64,000 nt of DNA, from contig NZ_FOFD01000002.1 of assembly GCF_900110865.1 (NCBI RefSeq), positions 492,835 to 556,834 of the forward strand, given 5' to 3'. A program made the position numbers and the translations under genes. This DNA comes from Natrinema salaciae (GTDB taxonomy: Archaea > Halobacteriota > Halobacteria > Halobacteriales > Natrialbaceae). This document shows positions 1-7,404 of the stretch, piece after piece. Each line of letters begins with the position of its first letter. The first letter of the stretch is position 1. The notes below the pieces were generated by a model that saw nothing but the letters and a program-made list of their open reading frames with translations, searched no databases and was not told the DNA's origin.

Positions 1-198
1 GACGACACGGTCTTCGATCACGTGAACGTGAGCGTCGAATACCTCGGTAACGGTACCGTGATCGGCGCCACCGACGACTGGACCGCCGGGGACAGATACG
101 ACGACCAGTCCGCAGCCAGTTCGGCACGAATCGTGACGGTCGAAAACGGAGGCGGCAACTGCGATCCCGCCTGCCGACTCGTCGTGAGGGTGTGGTGA
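1..198 (+). CDS. C-terminal end of a pilin-like secreted protein (5' truncated)
   Basis: An open frame enters from the left edge and ends at a TGA at 196-198, leaving 65 visible residues. The tail is hydrophilic and Asp/Gly-rich and ends CDPACRLVVRVW, with a CxxxC pair. The stop lies four bases before the next start, so this is probably the preceding member of the same operon of pilin-like proteins. The N-terminus, which would show the membrane anchor, lies outside the window, so family membership is inferred from position only. Confidence 0.6.
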   Translation, partial: DDTVFDHVNVSVEYLGNGTVIGATDDWTAGDRYDDQSAASSARIVTVENGGGNCDPACRLVVRVW

Positions 199-202
199 GA
201 CC

Positions 203-832
203 ATGTCCGGACCAGATACCACACGAACGATCGGAACCGACCGCGGACAGGCGTACACGCTCGAGGGATTCATCGGTGCGATGGTCGTCCTATTGGCCGT
301 CCTCTTTGCGCTCCAGTCGTCAGTGATCGTGCCGACGACGGGCGGGCTGGCCGACCGGTCGGTTCAGGCCCAGATCCAGCAGGAGGCACAGGACGCACTG
401 ATCGTCAGCAATCACGACGGAAACCTCTCCGAAACGGTCCGAAACTGGGACGGGGACGGTGGGTTCGAGGGTGCCGCACAACCGCCAGCGCCCGACGAAG
501 ACGCCGAGACGTACTCCACGGACCAGTTCGCGAACGAGTCCGAACTCGGCCTCGTTCTGAAAGAACGGTTCGGCGAAAACGGGTGGAACTACAACGTCGA
601 ACTCCACCCGGAGACAGGCAAGCGAACGACGCTCGTGTATCAGGGCAGCCCTCCATCCAGTGCGCTGTCGGCGAGTTACACGATCGCGCTCTACGCCAAT
701 CAGACCGTGACATCGGAGTGGTCGGACGCGGAACTCCACGAGGTCGACCCCAACCAGCGCACGATCAAGTACGCGAACAGCGGCGATACGCTGCTCTACA
801 ACGTCGTCGAAGTTAGGGTGATCCTATGGTGA
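203..832 (+). CDS. pilin-like one-pass secreted protein
   Basis: A protein of 209 residues. A short basic/polar N-terminus containing DRGQAYTLEG runs straight into one hydrophobic helix (about residues 22-43), followed by an extracellular-type polar domain rich in Asn, Thr and Trp. This is the layout of archaeal type IV pilin-like proteins, in which a prepilin peptidase cuts just before the helix; the RG|QAYTLE junction could be such a site, but it is not a textbook match. Its last bases overlap the next start by 7 bp. The following proteins have the same layout, so the group probably forms minor pilins or pseudopilins of a pilus or secretion machine whose ATPase and platform protein lie upstream of the window. 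No enzymatic domain is visible. Confidence 0.7.
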   Translation: MSGPDTTRTIGTDRGQAYTLEGFIGAMVVLLAVLFALQSSVIVPTTGGLADRSVQAQIQQEAQDALIVSNHDGNLSETVRNWDGDGGFEGAAQPPAPDEDAETYSTDQFANESELGLVLKERFGENGWNYNVELHPETGKRTTLVYQGSPPSSALSASYTIALYANQTVTSEWSDAELHEVDPNQRTIKYANSGDTLLYNVVEVRVILW

Positions 833-1284
833 GCAACGATCGGAATCGCGGGCAGGTGATCCTCATCGGTGCGATCACCCTCGCGTTCATCCTGCTGGGT
901 ATCGTCGTCGTCTTCAACGGCGTTCTCTACACGGAGACGCTCTCCTCTGGCGGGACGAGCCAGGGCGCGAGCAACGCCGACGTGGTGGAGTACGAGGTCA
1001 ACCAGAGCGTCGGCTGCCTGCTCGAGTGGGTCGAGGACGGATCGACTGCGGAGGACGGCTCCTTGGAAACGCTGGCGGAAGAGAACATCTCGGCGCTCAA
1101 TACGGCCTACCGAGAGACGACGGTTCAGTCGACGCCCGTCGCCGTGACTATCAGCGATGTCGATGCAGCCGCCGACGGCGGCAATTTGGAGAACGCTACC
1201 GTGACCATCGAATACGACTCGAATTCGCTCAATTACAGCCAAGAGCGGACGATCGAGGCGCACTGCGCCGGTGATGGGCCGTGA
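826..1284 (+). CDS. pilin-like one-pass secreted protein
   Basis: A protein of 152 residues. A short N-terminus ending NRGQVILIG leads into a hydrophobic helix (about residues 12-34), then a small polar domain with two cysteines (C64 region and near the C-terminus) that could form a disulphide outside the cell. It overlaps the preceding gene by 7 bp and the following one by 4 bp, so translation is probably coupled. Haloarchaeal families with an RGQ-hydrophobic start travel with pilus assembly genes. I infer a minor pilin or structural subunit and cannot assign a precise role. Confidence 0.7.
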   Translation: MVSNDRNRGQVILIGAITLAFILLGIVVVFNGVLYTETLSSGGTSQGASNADVVEYEVNQSVGCLLEWVEDGSTAEDGSLETLAEENISALNTAYRETTVQSTPVAVTISDVDAAADGGNLENATVTIEYDSNSLNYSQERTIEAHCAGDGP

Positions 1285-1760
1285 TCGAGCGTGGCTCCGA
1301 CCGAGATCGAGCGATCTCGATCACGGTCACACACGTCCTGACCATCGGTATCACGACGATCCTCATCGCCGTACTGGTGACGAGCGCCGGGACGATGCTC
1401 GAGACGGAGACGAACCGCAGCGGCGACGCGGCGCTCGAGACGGTCGGCGAGCGGATCGCCGACGAGGTCGGAAACGTCGACCAGATCGCTGGAGAAAACG
1501 ACGACGACGTGATGATGACGACCGACCATCCGCGGACCCTCGTGAACTCGCAGTACACCGTCGAACTACGGAAACAGTGTGACGCGCCGTTGCTCGACGG
1601 AACGACCGACTGCGTCAGACTGACGGCACGCGATACCGACGCCGTCGCCCACGTTCCGGTCAAGACCGACGCCGACATTCGGAGCAGTTCGGCGTCCGGC
1701 GGTCCCATCGAGATCGTCTACGAGAACGGCGAGATCTGGATCAGGGAGGGTGTCCAATGA
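1281..1760 (+). CDS. pilin-like one-pass secreted protein
   Basis: A protein of 159 residues starting at GTG inside the stop of the previous gene (GTGA overlap at 1281-1284). The N-terminus DRAISITVTHVL enters a hydrophobic helix (about residues 12-36), followed by a region with coiled-coil character (about 40-75) and a polar C-terminal domain with two cysteines. Like its neighbours it has one N-terminal membrane segment and no recognised enzyme fold. It belongs to the same tightly packed operon and is probably a co-assembled pilin-like subunit. Confidence 0.7.
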   Translation: MIERGSDRDRAISITVTHVLTIGITTILIAVLVTSAGTMLETETNRSGDAALETVGERIADEVGNVDQIAGENDDDVMMTTDHPRTLVNSQYTVELRKQCDAPLLDGTTDCVRLTARDTDAVAHVPVKTDADIRSSSASGGPIEIVYENGEIWIREGVQ

Positions 1761-2575
1761 GACGGACGCGACCCCGGCCAGGACCGGCGACCCAGGGACG
1801 ACGGCGTGATCGCGCGGTCTCCGACGTGCTCGCGTTCATCCTCGTATTCGCGATCATCCTGAGTTCCGTCGCCATCCTGTCGACGTTTGGCCTGCAAGCG
1901 ATGACTGACTATCAGGAGAACGAACAGTTACGGAACGCCGAACGGGCGATGGAGGCGCTTACCGTGAACTTCAACGACGTCGTGCGATCCGACGGTATCG
2001 ACCAGCGCTACGGCGAACTCGCGCTTCGGGAGGGGACGGTCAGGACCAACGATACCGGGACCCAACTCAATATCTCGATCGATGGCGTCGGTGGCGGCGA
2101 TCCGATCGGCACGACCGGCAGCGGAGAGTTCGACGGCTACGGAAACGGGACGACGGCCGATCTCGGTGAGTTCACGTACACCGCCGAGGGGAGTCAGATT
2201 GCGTACGAAGGCGGCGGTCTCGTCCGGAAAGAACAGTCGGCGTCCTGGAGCCGCGTCCTCAAACGGCCACAGCTCCGGTGCAACGACGAGACGGCGGTCG
2301 TGTCACTCGTCGTCGTCTCGTCGGACTACGGCTCGATACAGAGCAGCGACGGACTCGGCTTCACGATGTCCGTCGAAAATCGCAGTAGCGCGGTATACAC
2401 CGGCGCGGATAGCGTGTCGATAGCCGTCGTAGACTCGCCGTACGAGGAGGCCTGGCAGTCGACGCTCGAGAGCGGCGACTGGAGCTGGGACGGATCGACG
2501 GACACGGGTACGTGTGACGTCGGCAGCTCCGGACGAGTCGTCGTCACCCTCGTCGAAGTCGATATCGACTACTGA
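1757..2575 (+). CDS. type IV pilin-like protein, larger C-terminal domain
   Basis: A protein of 272 residues overlapping the previous gene by ATGA. A basic 18-residue leader ends in DRAVSDVLAF and continues as a hydrophobic helix to about residue 45. RA|VSDV is close to the archaeal prepilin cleavage site RA|VSPV, so this is the clearest pilin of the group. The mature part is Gly/Thr-rich and beta-like, with two cysteines (in LRCND and GTCDV) that may pair. It is the last gene of the run; the next gene is on the opposite strand 26 bp away. Confidence 0.72.
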   Translation: MRRTRPRPGPATQGRRRDRAVSDVLAFILVFAIILSSVAILSTFGLQAMTDYQENEQLRNAERAMEALTVNFNDVVRSDGIDQRYGELALREGTVRTNDTGTQLNISIDGVGGGDPIGTTGSGEFDGYGNGTTADLGEFTYTAEGSQIAYEGGGLVRKEQSASWSRVLKRPQLRCNDETAVVSLVVVSSDYGSIQSSDGLGFTMSVENRSSAVYTGADSVSIAVVDSPYEEAWQSTLESGDWSWDGSTDTGTCDVGSSGRVVVTLVEVDIDY

Positions 2576-2601
2576 CCGGAGCGACCCCCGCGGCCCCGCG
2601 T

Positions 2602-3933
2602 TTACTCCGTCGCGTCCCAGTCACCGGTGAGCATCGCCCGCAATCCGGCTCGAGCGGCCAGCGCCTCGACTCGATCGGCGCGGTCGTCGACGTCGCCTGT
2701 GGTACGGAGATAGAGGCCGTTCGAGAGTTGCGCAGATGCGCCCATCGGCGAGCCGTCAGCGTGTACCGGTTCGGCGTTCAGGATCGTTTCGTCGGCGTCG
2801 GTCGGGCTCCAGGGCACCTCGATTCCGGAGAGTCCCCGTTCCAGGAGGTATTCGGCCGCCTCCACGAGCGCGCCCTCGGGGGTCGAATGCCCGATCGCAC
2901 CGATCGAGCCGCGGTCGTTGAAGAACCGGACGACGTATTCGCCGTCCGCGCTGCCGCCGCGACTCCGCTCTTCGTGTTCGCGCTCGTCGTCGGCGTCACC
3001 GTCGCCGTCGGCGTCCGGCCGGTCCGATTCGTCGTTCGGCGCGGTGGGGTTCGCCGAACCGTCCGTCTCGGTCGTCTCGGTCGCAGCCGGCCTGTCAGCG
3101 CCGGTCGCATCGGGATTCGATTCCGTGTGGTCGCGGTCCGTCGACGTCTCGGCCGCGTCGGACCCGATAGCGTCGTCGCTTCGATCGTCACCGCGCGGCT
3201 CGGCCCGCGAGTCCGTATGCCCGGTACTCGTCTGCGGTCCGTCGCCGCCGATCGCCGACTCGTCGAACCGGATCGAAACGTCCCCGGTGGTGGCGGGCCG
3301 CTCGGGACCGTCCGCGGTGAACGCGACGACGAGTTTATCGATAAAGCGGTCGGTCGCGGACTCGAACTCGCCGGCGTAGACGTCACCTTGAACAGTGGCG
3401 TCCGTCAGGAGGTCGACGATCGAGTCGACGAGCCGCGGTCGTTCGACGGCGAGCTGTCTGGCGACGTGCGTTCGCGTGTGGTGTTCGAGCCGGCGTCCGA
3501 TCGACGCCCTCGCGTACTCGGTCATCGCCGATTCGGCATTGGCGAGTTCGGAGAGTCTGAACGCCTGATACTCGACGTCCGTCGTTCCCGCGAGCAGGAG
3601 ATAGTGACGGCCGTTCGTGTAGATCGCCCGGTCGACACCCGTCCAGGCCATCGCACTTCGGAGAGCGTTGGCTCGTGACTCGTCGAGCGACTCCTCGTAC
3701 CCCTCGACGGCGACGAACAGCGCCGGGACCGAATCGATCCGCGGCACGTACTCGAGGCGGGTCTCGTCGACGAGTCGATCCGTCGCACACGACTCCGCAC
3801 GGAGCTCCCAGCCGAGGGTCTCGAGGAAGGGTTCCACGAGCCAGGCGCGGGTCTCCCGACGGGTGGTCGGCGGCGAGGAGTCGACCAGCGCCGCAGCACG
3901 GGCAAGAAACGACTGGAGGTCGGGCGAAGGCAT
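2602..3933 (-). CDS. restriction-endonuclease-like protein with acidic linker (probably inactive nuclease fold)
   Basis: A protein of 443 residues. Residues 1 to about 210 resemble the N-terminal nuclease domain of type I/IV restriction proteins: a strand-turn with RIDSVPALFVAVEGYEE and then GVDRAIYTNGRHYLLL, which matches the family's 'TNG...W' strand. In active members the strand ends in E-x-K; here it reads VEGYEE, so the catalytic lysine appears to be missing. Residues about 215-335 are a low-complexity Asp/Glu/Thr linker. The last 105 residues form a separate compact domain (EYVVRFFNDRGS... to the end) like the C-terminal domain of the same proteins. A TATA-like element near 3955-3970 fits a short leader. 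No methylase or specificity subunit is nearby, so a restriction role is doubtful. Confidence 0.6.
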   Translation of the reverse strand: MPSPDLQSFLARAAALVDSSPPTTRRETRAWLVEPFLETLGWELRAESCATDRLVDETRLEYVPRIDSVPALFVAVEGYEESLDESRANALRSAMAWTGVDRAIYTNGRHYLLLAGTTDVEYQAFRLSELANAESAMTEYARASIGRRLEHHTRTHVARQLAVERPRLVDSIVDLLTDATVQGDVYAGEFESATDRFIDKLVVAFTADGPERPATTGDVSIRFDESAIGGDGPQTSTGHTDSRAEPRGDDRSDDAIGSDAAETSTDRDHTESNPDATGADRPAATETTETDGSANPTAPNDESDRPDADGDGDADDEREHEERSRGGSADGEYVVRFFNDRGSIGAIGHSTPEGALVEAAEYLLERGLSGIEVPWSPTDADETILNAEPVHADGSPMGASAQLSNGLYLRTTGDVDDRADRVEALAARAGLRAMLTGDWDATE

Positions 3934-4079
3934 TCGTGGGCAGTATTCGGCCGACCGTCATGTAACAATTGGTTGCCTTCCAGTCCGCGAACCGGAGCCG
4001 TTCGGCTCGCGGGCGAGTACAATGGTCTCGGTGTTCCGTCGGCGGAGTCGGCCGTCGGCGACGCGCTCGCGTCGGCGCG

Positions 4080-4991
4080 TTACGATTCGGGACTCGAGTT
4101 CGTCCGTCGGTCGATCGGTCCGTCCGCCGGGCCCGTGAGTTCACGCTGGTAGATTCGGAGGCGGGCCTCGCGGACGGCGAAGGCGGACTGGAGGTTCGGG
4201 GGGATCGTCTCGGCCTTTCCGATGACGAGGTAGCCGTTCGGTCGGAGCGACCGGGCGATCGTCTCGAGCATGGGCTGTTTGTACTCGTTGTCGATGTATA
4301 TGAACAGATTGCGACAGGTGACGAGGTCGAACCCCGACTTCGGCTCGTCGTTGATCAGGTCGTGGCGCTGAAAGCGAACCTTTCGCCGGATGTGATCGCT
4401 GATCCGGTAGGTGCGTCCGTCGACGTCGACGTATCGGTGGTAGTCGTCGAGAAAGGTGAGCTGGTCGTCCAGATCGATGGTGCGCGATTCCTCGTAGACG
4501 CCCGCCCGAGCGGTCTCGAGCGCCGGTTTGGAGATGTCAGTCCCGAGGACGTAGACGTTCGACTCGTCGATCTCCGGATCGGCGTGGGCCAGCATCGCCA
4601 GCGAGTACGGCTCCCGGCCGTCGGCACACGCGGCGCTCCAGACGCGAACGGTCGTGTTGGTCGCGGACAGCTTGCGAAGGACGGTTCGAATGCCGGCCCA
4701 GACGTCGGGGTTGCGAAAGAAGCCCGTGACGTTGATGCTCAGCGCCTCGAGCAGCGCCTCCTGTTCGTCCGGATCGGTCCGCAGCAGTTCGAAGTACGAG
4801 GCGTAGGTATCGTTCTGGGTACGGCGCATCCGCGAGGAGACGCGCCGGTCGAGATAGCTGTCGTTGTAGTGGCTCGTCGCGAACGCCAACTCGTCCTCGA
4901 CGAACGCGAGGAGGTCGTCGAAGGTCTCGTCGTCCCCGTCTCCGACGTCGTCGCGACCGGTCCCGGAATCACCGGTCCCGTTGCCGATCAC
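4080..4991 (-). CDS. cheR: CheR, chemoreceptor glutamate methyltransferase
   Basis: A protein of 303 residues. A Gly/Asp-rich N-terminal tail is followed by the CheR helical domain (about 22-80) and an AdoMet-dependent methyltransferase domain. The SAM motif reads VWSAACADGREPYSLAML where most CheR proteins have GCSTGEEPYS, so it is recognisable but slightly divergent. CheR methylates glutamates on chemoreceptors and opposes CheB. It is the last gene of the che operon, and its start overlaps the end of cheD by ATGA. No receptor gene lies in the window, so the receptors must be encoded elsewhere. Confidence 0.93.
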   Translation of the reverse strand: MIGNGTGDSGTGRDDVGDGDDETFDDLLAFVEDELAFATSHYNDSYLDRRVSSRMRRTQNDTYASYFELLRTDPDEQEALLEALSINVTGFFRNPDVWAGIRTVLRKLSATNTTVRVWSAACADGREPYSLAMLAHADPEIDESNVYVLGTDISKPALETARAGVYEESRTIDLDDQLTFLDDYHRYVDVDGRTYRISDHIRRKVRFQRHDLINDEPKSGFDLVTCRNLFIYIDNEYKQPMLETIARSLRPNGYLVIGKAETIPPNLQSAFAVREARLRIYQRELTGPADGPIDRRTNSSPES

Positions 4992-5503
4992 AGCTCCGTC
5001 ACTCCGTTGTCGCCGTTGGAGGTTTTCACGGTCAGCGTCCCCGTTCCGGGCGTGAACTCGACGGTTCGACCGTACTCGCCGCCGACGTCTTCGGCCTCGA
5101 GCGGAACGCCGAGTTTCTCGAGTTCCGCTTTGGCGGCCTCGATGTTGCGCTGGCCGACGCCGTCACCGAAGCTCTCGAACTCGAACATGTCGCTTCCACC
5201 GGCGATCTTCGATTCGACGGTGGTGTAGTTGGCCCCCTGTTCGACCATCCGGCGAAGGAGCGCTCGGATCGCCGTATCGGCGTACTTGCCGGGCTTGCGG
5301 TCGCTGTTGTCCGCAGCGTCGCCGTCGGGTAACATGACGTGCGCTAACCCGCCGATCCCCGTGTTCGGATCGTACAGCGCGATCGCGAGACACGAGCCGA
5401 GGCCGTAGGACTTGAGCGTATCGTCTCCCTCGGTGACGATCAGTTCGGAGATGCCGACCTGAACCGGCGTCGGTACACCTGGTTCGGTTCCGTAGGTTTT
5501 CAT
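4988..5503 (-). CDS. cheD: CheD, chemoreceptor glutamine deamidase
   Basis: A protein of 171 residues. It carries the family signature GLGSCLAIALYD with the catalytic Cys38 and GGLAHVMLP with His55, and a Thr in the expected strand (NYTTVESKIAGG). CheD deamidates receptor glutamines; in archaea and Bacillus it also binds CheC, linking receptor state to CheY-P hydrolysis. It overlaps both neighbours by 4 bp (cheR downstream, tandem cheC upstream), so translation is probably coupled. Three cheC-type domains are encoded directly upstream, which fits a CheC-CheD feedback loop. Confidence 0.95.
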   Translation of the reverse strand: MKTYGTEPGVPTPVQVGISELIVTEGDDTLKSYGLGSCLAIALYDPNTGIGGLAHVMLPDGDAADNSDRKPGKYADTAIRALLRRMVEQGANYTTVESKIAGGSDMFEFESFGDGVGQRNIEAAKAELEKLGVPLEAEDVGGEYGRTVEFTPGTGTLTVKTSNGDNGVTEL

Positions 5504-6768
5504 GCGTTATCGACTTCCTGGAACTCCGCCGTCGTCGGGGTCTCCTCGATCCGATCGACGTCGAGGTTGTTCAGCGCCCGCTCGAGGTCCGATTCGTCAG
5601 GGATCGCGTACACTTCACAGTCGAACTCGCGGCCGTCGGCGACGACGACCGTATCGAAGACGAACGCGAAGTCCTGATTCTCCCCGAGCTGGATGATGAC
5701 CGGGTCGACGGCCGCCGCGCCGATGTCGTGGATGAACTCCGGCGTCGAGTGGTCGATCGTCGTGTCGAGGACGTTCGCCCAGCCGTCGAGGAACCCGCTG
5801 GCCATGATGTTGCCGAGTTCCTTGATCGCGCTCGTTCCCATCTCGCCGAAGCCGTCCTCCTCGACCTCCATGGGTACCATCGCGTCGACGATCTCGTGGG
5901 CCGACTCCTCGTCGAAGAGAAAGAGCAGATAGCCACTCGGCATGCCGTCGAACTCGAAGGCGACCCCGACGAGTTTCTCGTTGGCTACCTGCTCGGGAAT
6001 CGCCTCGAGCGAGACGAAGTTCAGGCGACGGATCTCGACGTTGGTGTCGATCCCCGTCAACGTCGTGGCCGTCTTGGCGACCTCCTCGGCACCGCGCTCG
6101 GCCATCCGGTCGAAGCCGTCGAGCTTGTCGTACTCGATACCGTCGCTGGTGCGCAGCCGTTCGAGGAGTTTCGCCATCGACTCGCGTTTCGGAAAGAGGT
6201 AGTGGCTGAACCCGACCTCGGTGCCGACGGTCTCGATACGGCTCTGGAAGAGCAAGGCGAGGTCGTCGTCGGCCGGTGCCTCGTCGATCTCGCCGAAGAA
6301 CGGTTCGGCGGACTCGCCTTCGACGAACTCCGGCGTCGAGACGTCGATGACCGTCTCCAGGACGTCGGCCCAGCCATCGATGAAACCGCTGTTCATGATG
6401 TGGCCGACCTCCGTGGTGGCGCTTTCGGTCATCTCGTCGAAGGCGTCGATTTCGCCGACATCGGTCTCGACGTTTGCGTCGGGACCCGCCTCGGCGAGCA
6501 GGGTTTCGACGATCCGCAGCGCGTTCTCGCGGTCGAAGACGACGACCGAATACCCCTCGATTCCGCCGGTCAGCTTGACTCGGACGCCGACCTTGTCGGT
6601 CGAGTCCTCGAAATCGCGCCGGATCTCCTGACCGCGCATGAAGTTGAGTTTCGTCACACCGACCTGCGTCTCGACGCCCAGCATATGCGTGAGTCGGCCC
6701 GCCGCCAGTCCGGCGCCCTCTCGAGCCATCCGGTAGAACGTGCCGAGTGCGTTGACGTCGAGTTTCAT
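5500..6768 (-). CDS. cheC: tandem CheC, CheY-P phosphatase family (two CheC domains)
   Basis: A protein of 422 residues made of two full CheC-like domains (about 1-205 and 210-422). The phosphatase signature S-x3-E-x2-N-x22-P is intact in the second domain (SAIKELGNIM ... P). In the first domain it reads SATTEVGHIM, with His in place of the Asn that attacks phospho-CheY, while the P at x22 is kept. The second domain probably retains activity; the first may be structural or bind CheD or CheY. The gene overlaps cheD and the single-domain cheC by 4 bp each. CheC-type phosphatases remove phosphate from CheY and bind CheD. Confidence 0.9.
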   Translation of the reverse strand: MKLDVNALGTFYRMAREGAGLAAGRLTHMLGVETQVGVTKLNFMRGQEIRRDFEDSTDKVGVRVKLTGGIEGYSVVVFDRENALRIVETLLAEAGPDANVETDVGEIDAFDEMTESATTEVGHIMNSGFIDGWADVLETVIDVSTPEFVEGESAEPFFGEIDEAPADDDLALLFQSRIETVGTEVGFSHYLFPKRESMAKLLERLRTSDGIEYDKLDGFDRMAERGAEEVAKTATTLTGIDTNVEIRRLNFVSLEAIPEQVANEKLVGVAFEFDGMPSGYLLFLFDEESAHEIVDAMVPMEVEEDGFGEMGTSAIKELGNIMASGFLDGWANVLDTTIDHSTPEFIHDIGAAAVDPVIIQLGENQDFAFVFDTVVVADGREFDCEVYAIPDESDLERALNNLDVDRIEETPTTAEFQEVDNA

Positions 6769-7370
6769 GCGGGTTGGACTTCGATGCCGTTGACCATCTC
6801 CACGAACTCTTCGAGGTCGGGGAAGGCGTAGATTTCGGCTTCGATCTGGTAGCTGGGAACCGACAGGTCGGAATCGAAGAACAGCGCGAGGTCGTCGCCG
6901 CCGAGGCTGGCCGTTCGGGTAACGATGTCACCCGTGGGGGCGTAGACGAGCTGTGGGGCGGCGATATCGATCGCACGTCCGAGCACGTCGGCCCAGCCGT
7001 CGATGAAGCCGCTGGCCATCATATTGCCCATCTCCTCGACGGCACTGCGGGCCATCTTCCCGGAGACGTCGCCCATGTCGTCGACGACGTCGCGAAGCAT
7101 GATCGCCGTGATCTTCTTCGCGCTCGCCTCGGGGAAGAGGATGAGGATGTGCCCGTGCGGTGGGTCCAGGAGCCGAACCCGAACGCCGACCCGCTTCCCG
7201 CTGTCGAGCTGTGACTCGATGTCGTCGACGTCGATGAAGTTGGTCTTGGTCACCTCCATCTGGGCGTCCTCGCCGGTCAGCTTACTCATGTTGTCGGCGA
7301 CGCCGTTCGTCCCGACCTTCGCCATTTCGTTTATGAAGCTCAGCTTTCGTATATCGACCATCATCGTCAT
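6765..7370 (-). CDS. cheC: CheC, CheY-P phosphatase (single domain)
   Basis: A protein of 201 residues, the normal length for one CheC domain. The signature S-x3-E-x2-N-x22-P is complete (SAVEEMGNMM, then P after 22 residues), so phosphatase activity towards CheY-P is expected. It lies 34 bp downstream of cheA and overlaps the tandem cheC by 4 bp. With the tandem protein the operon supplies three CheC domains, two of which have an intact signature. The N-terminus has several closely spaced Met codons (MTMMVD), so the exact start could shift by a few residues. Confidence 0.92.
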   Translation of the reverse strand: MTMMVDIRKLSFINEMAKVGTNGVADNMSKLTGEDAQMEVTKTNFIDVDDIESQLDSGKRVGVRVRLLDPPHGHILILFPEASAKKITAIMLRDVVDDMGDVSGKMARSAVEEMGNMMASGFIDGWADVLGRAIDIAAPQLVYAPTGDIVTRTASLGGDDLALFFDSDLSVPSYQIEAEIYAFPDLEEFVEMVNGIEVQPA

Positions 7371-7404
7371 AGATTCCTCCGTAGGGTTGAGTGTGTTCGC
7401 TCGT

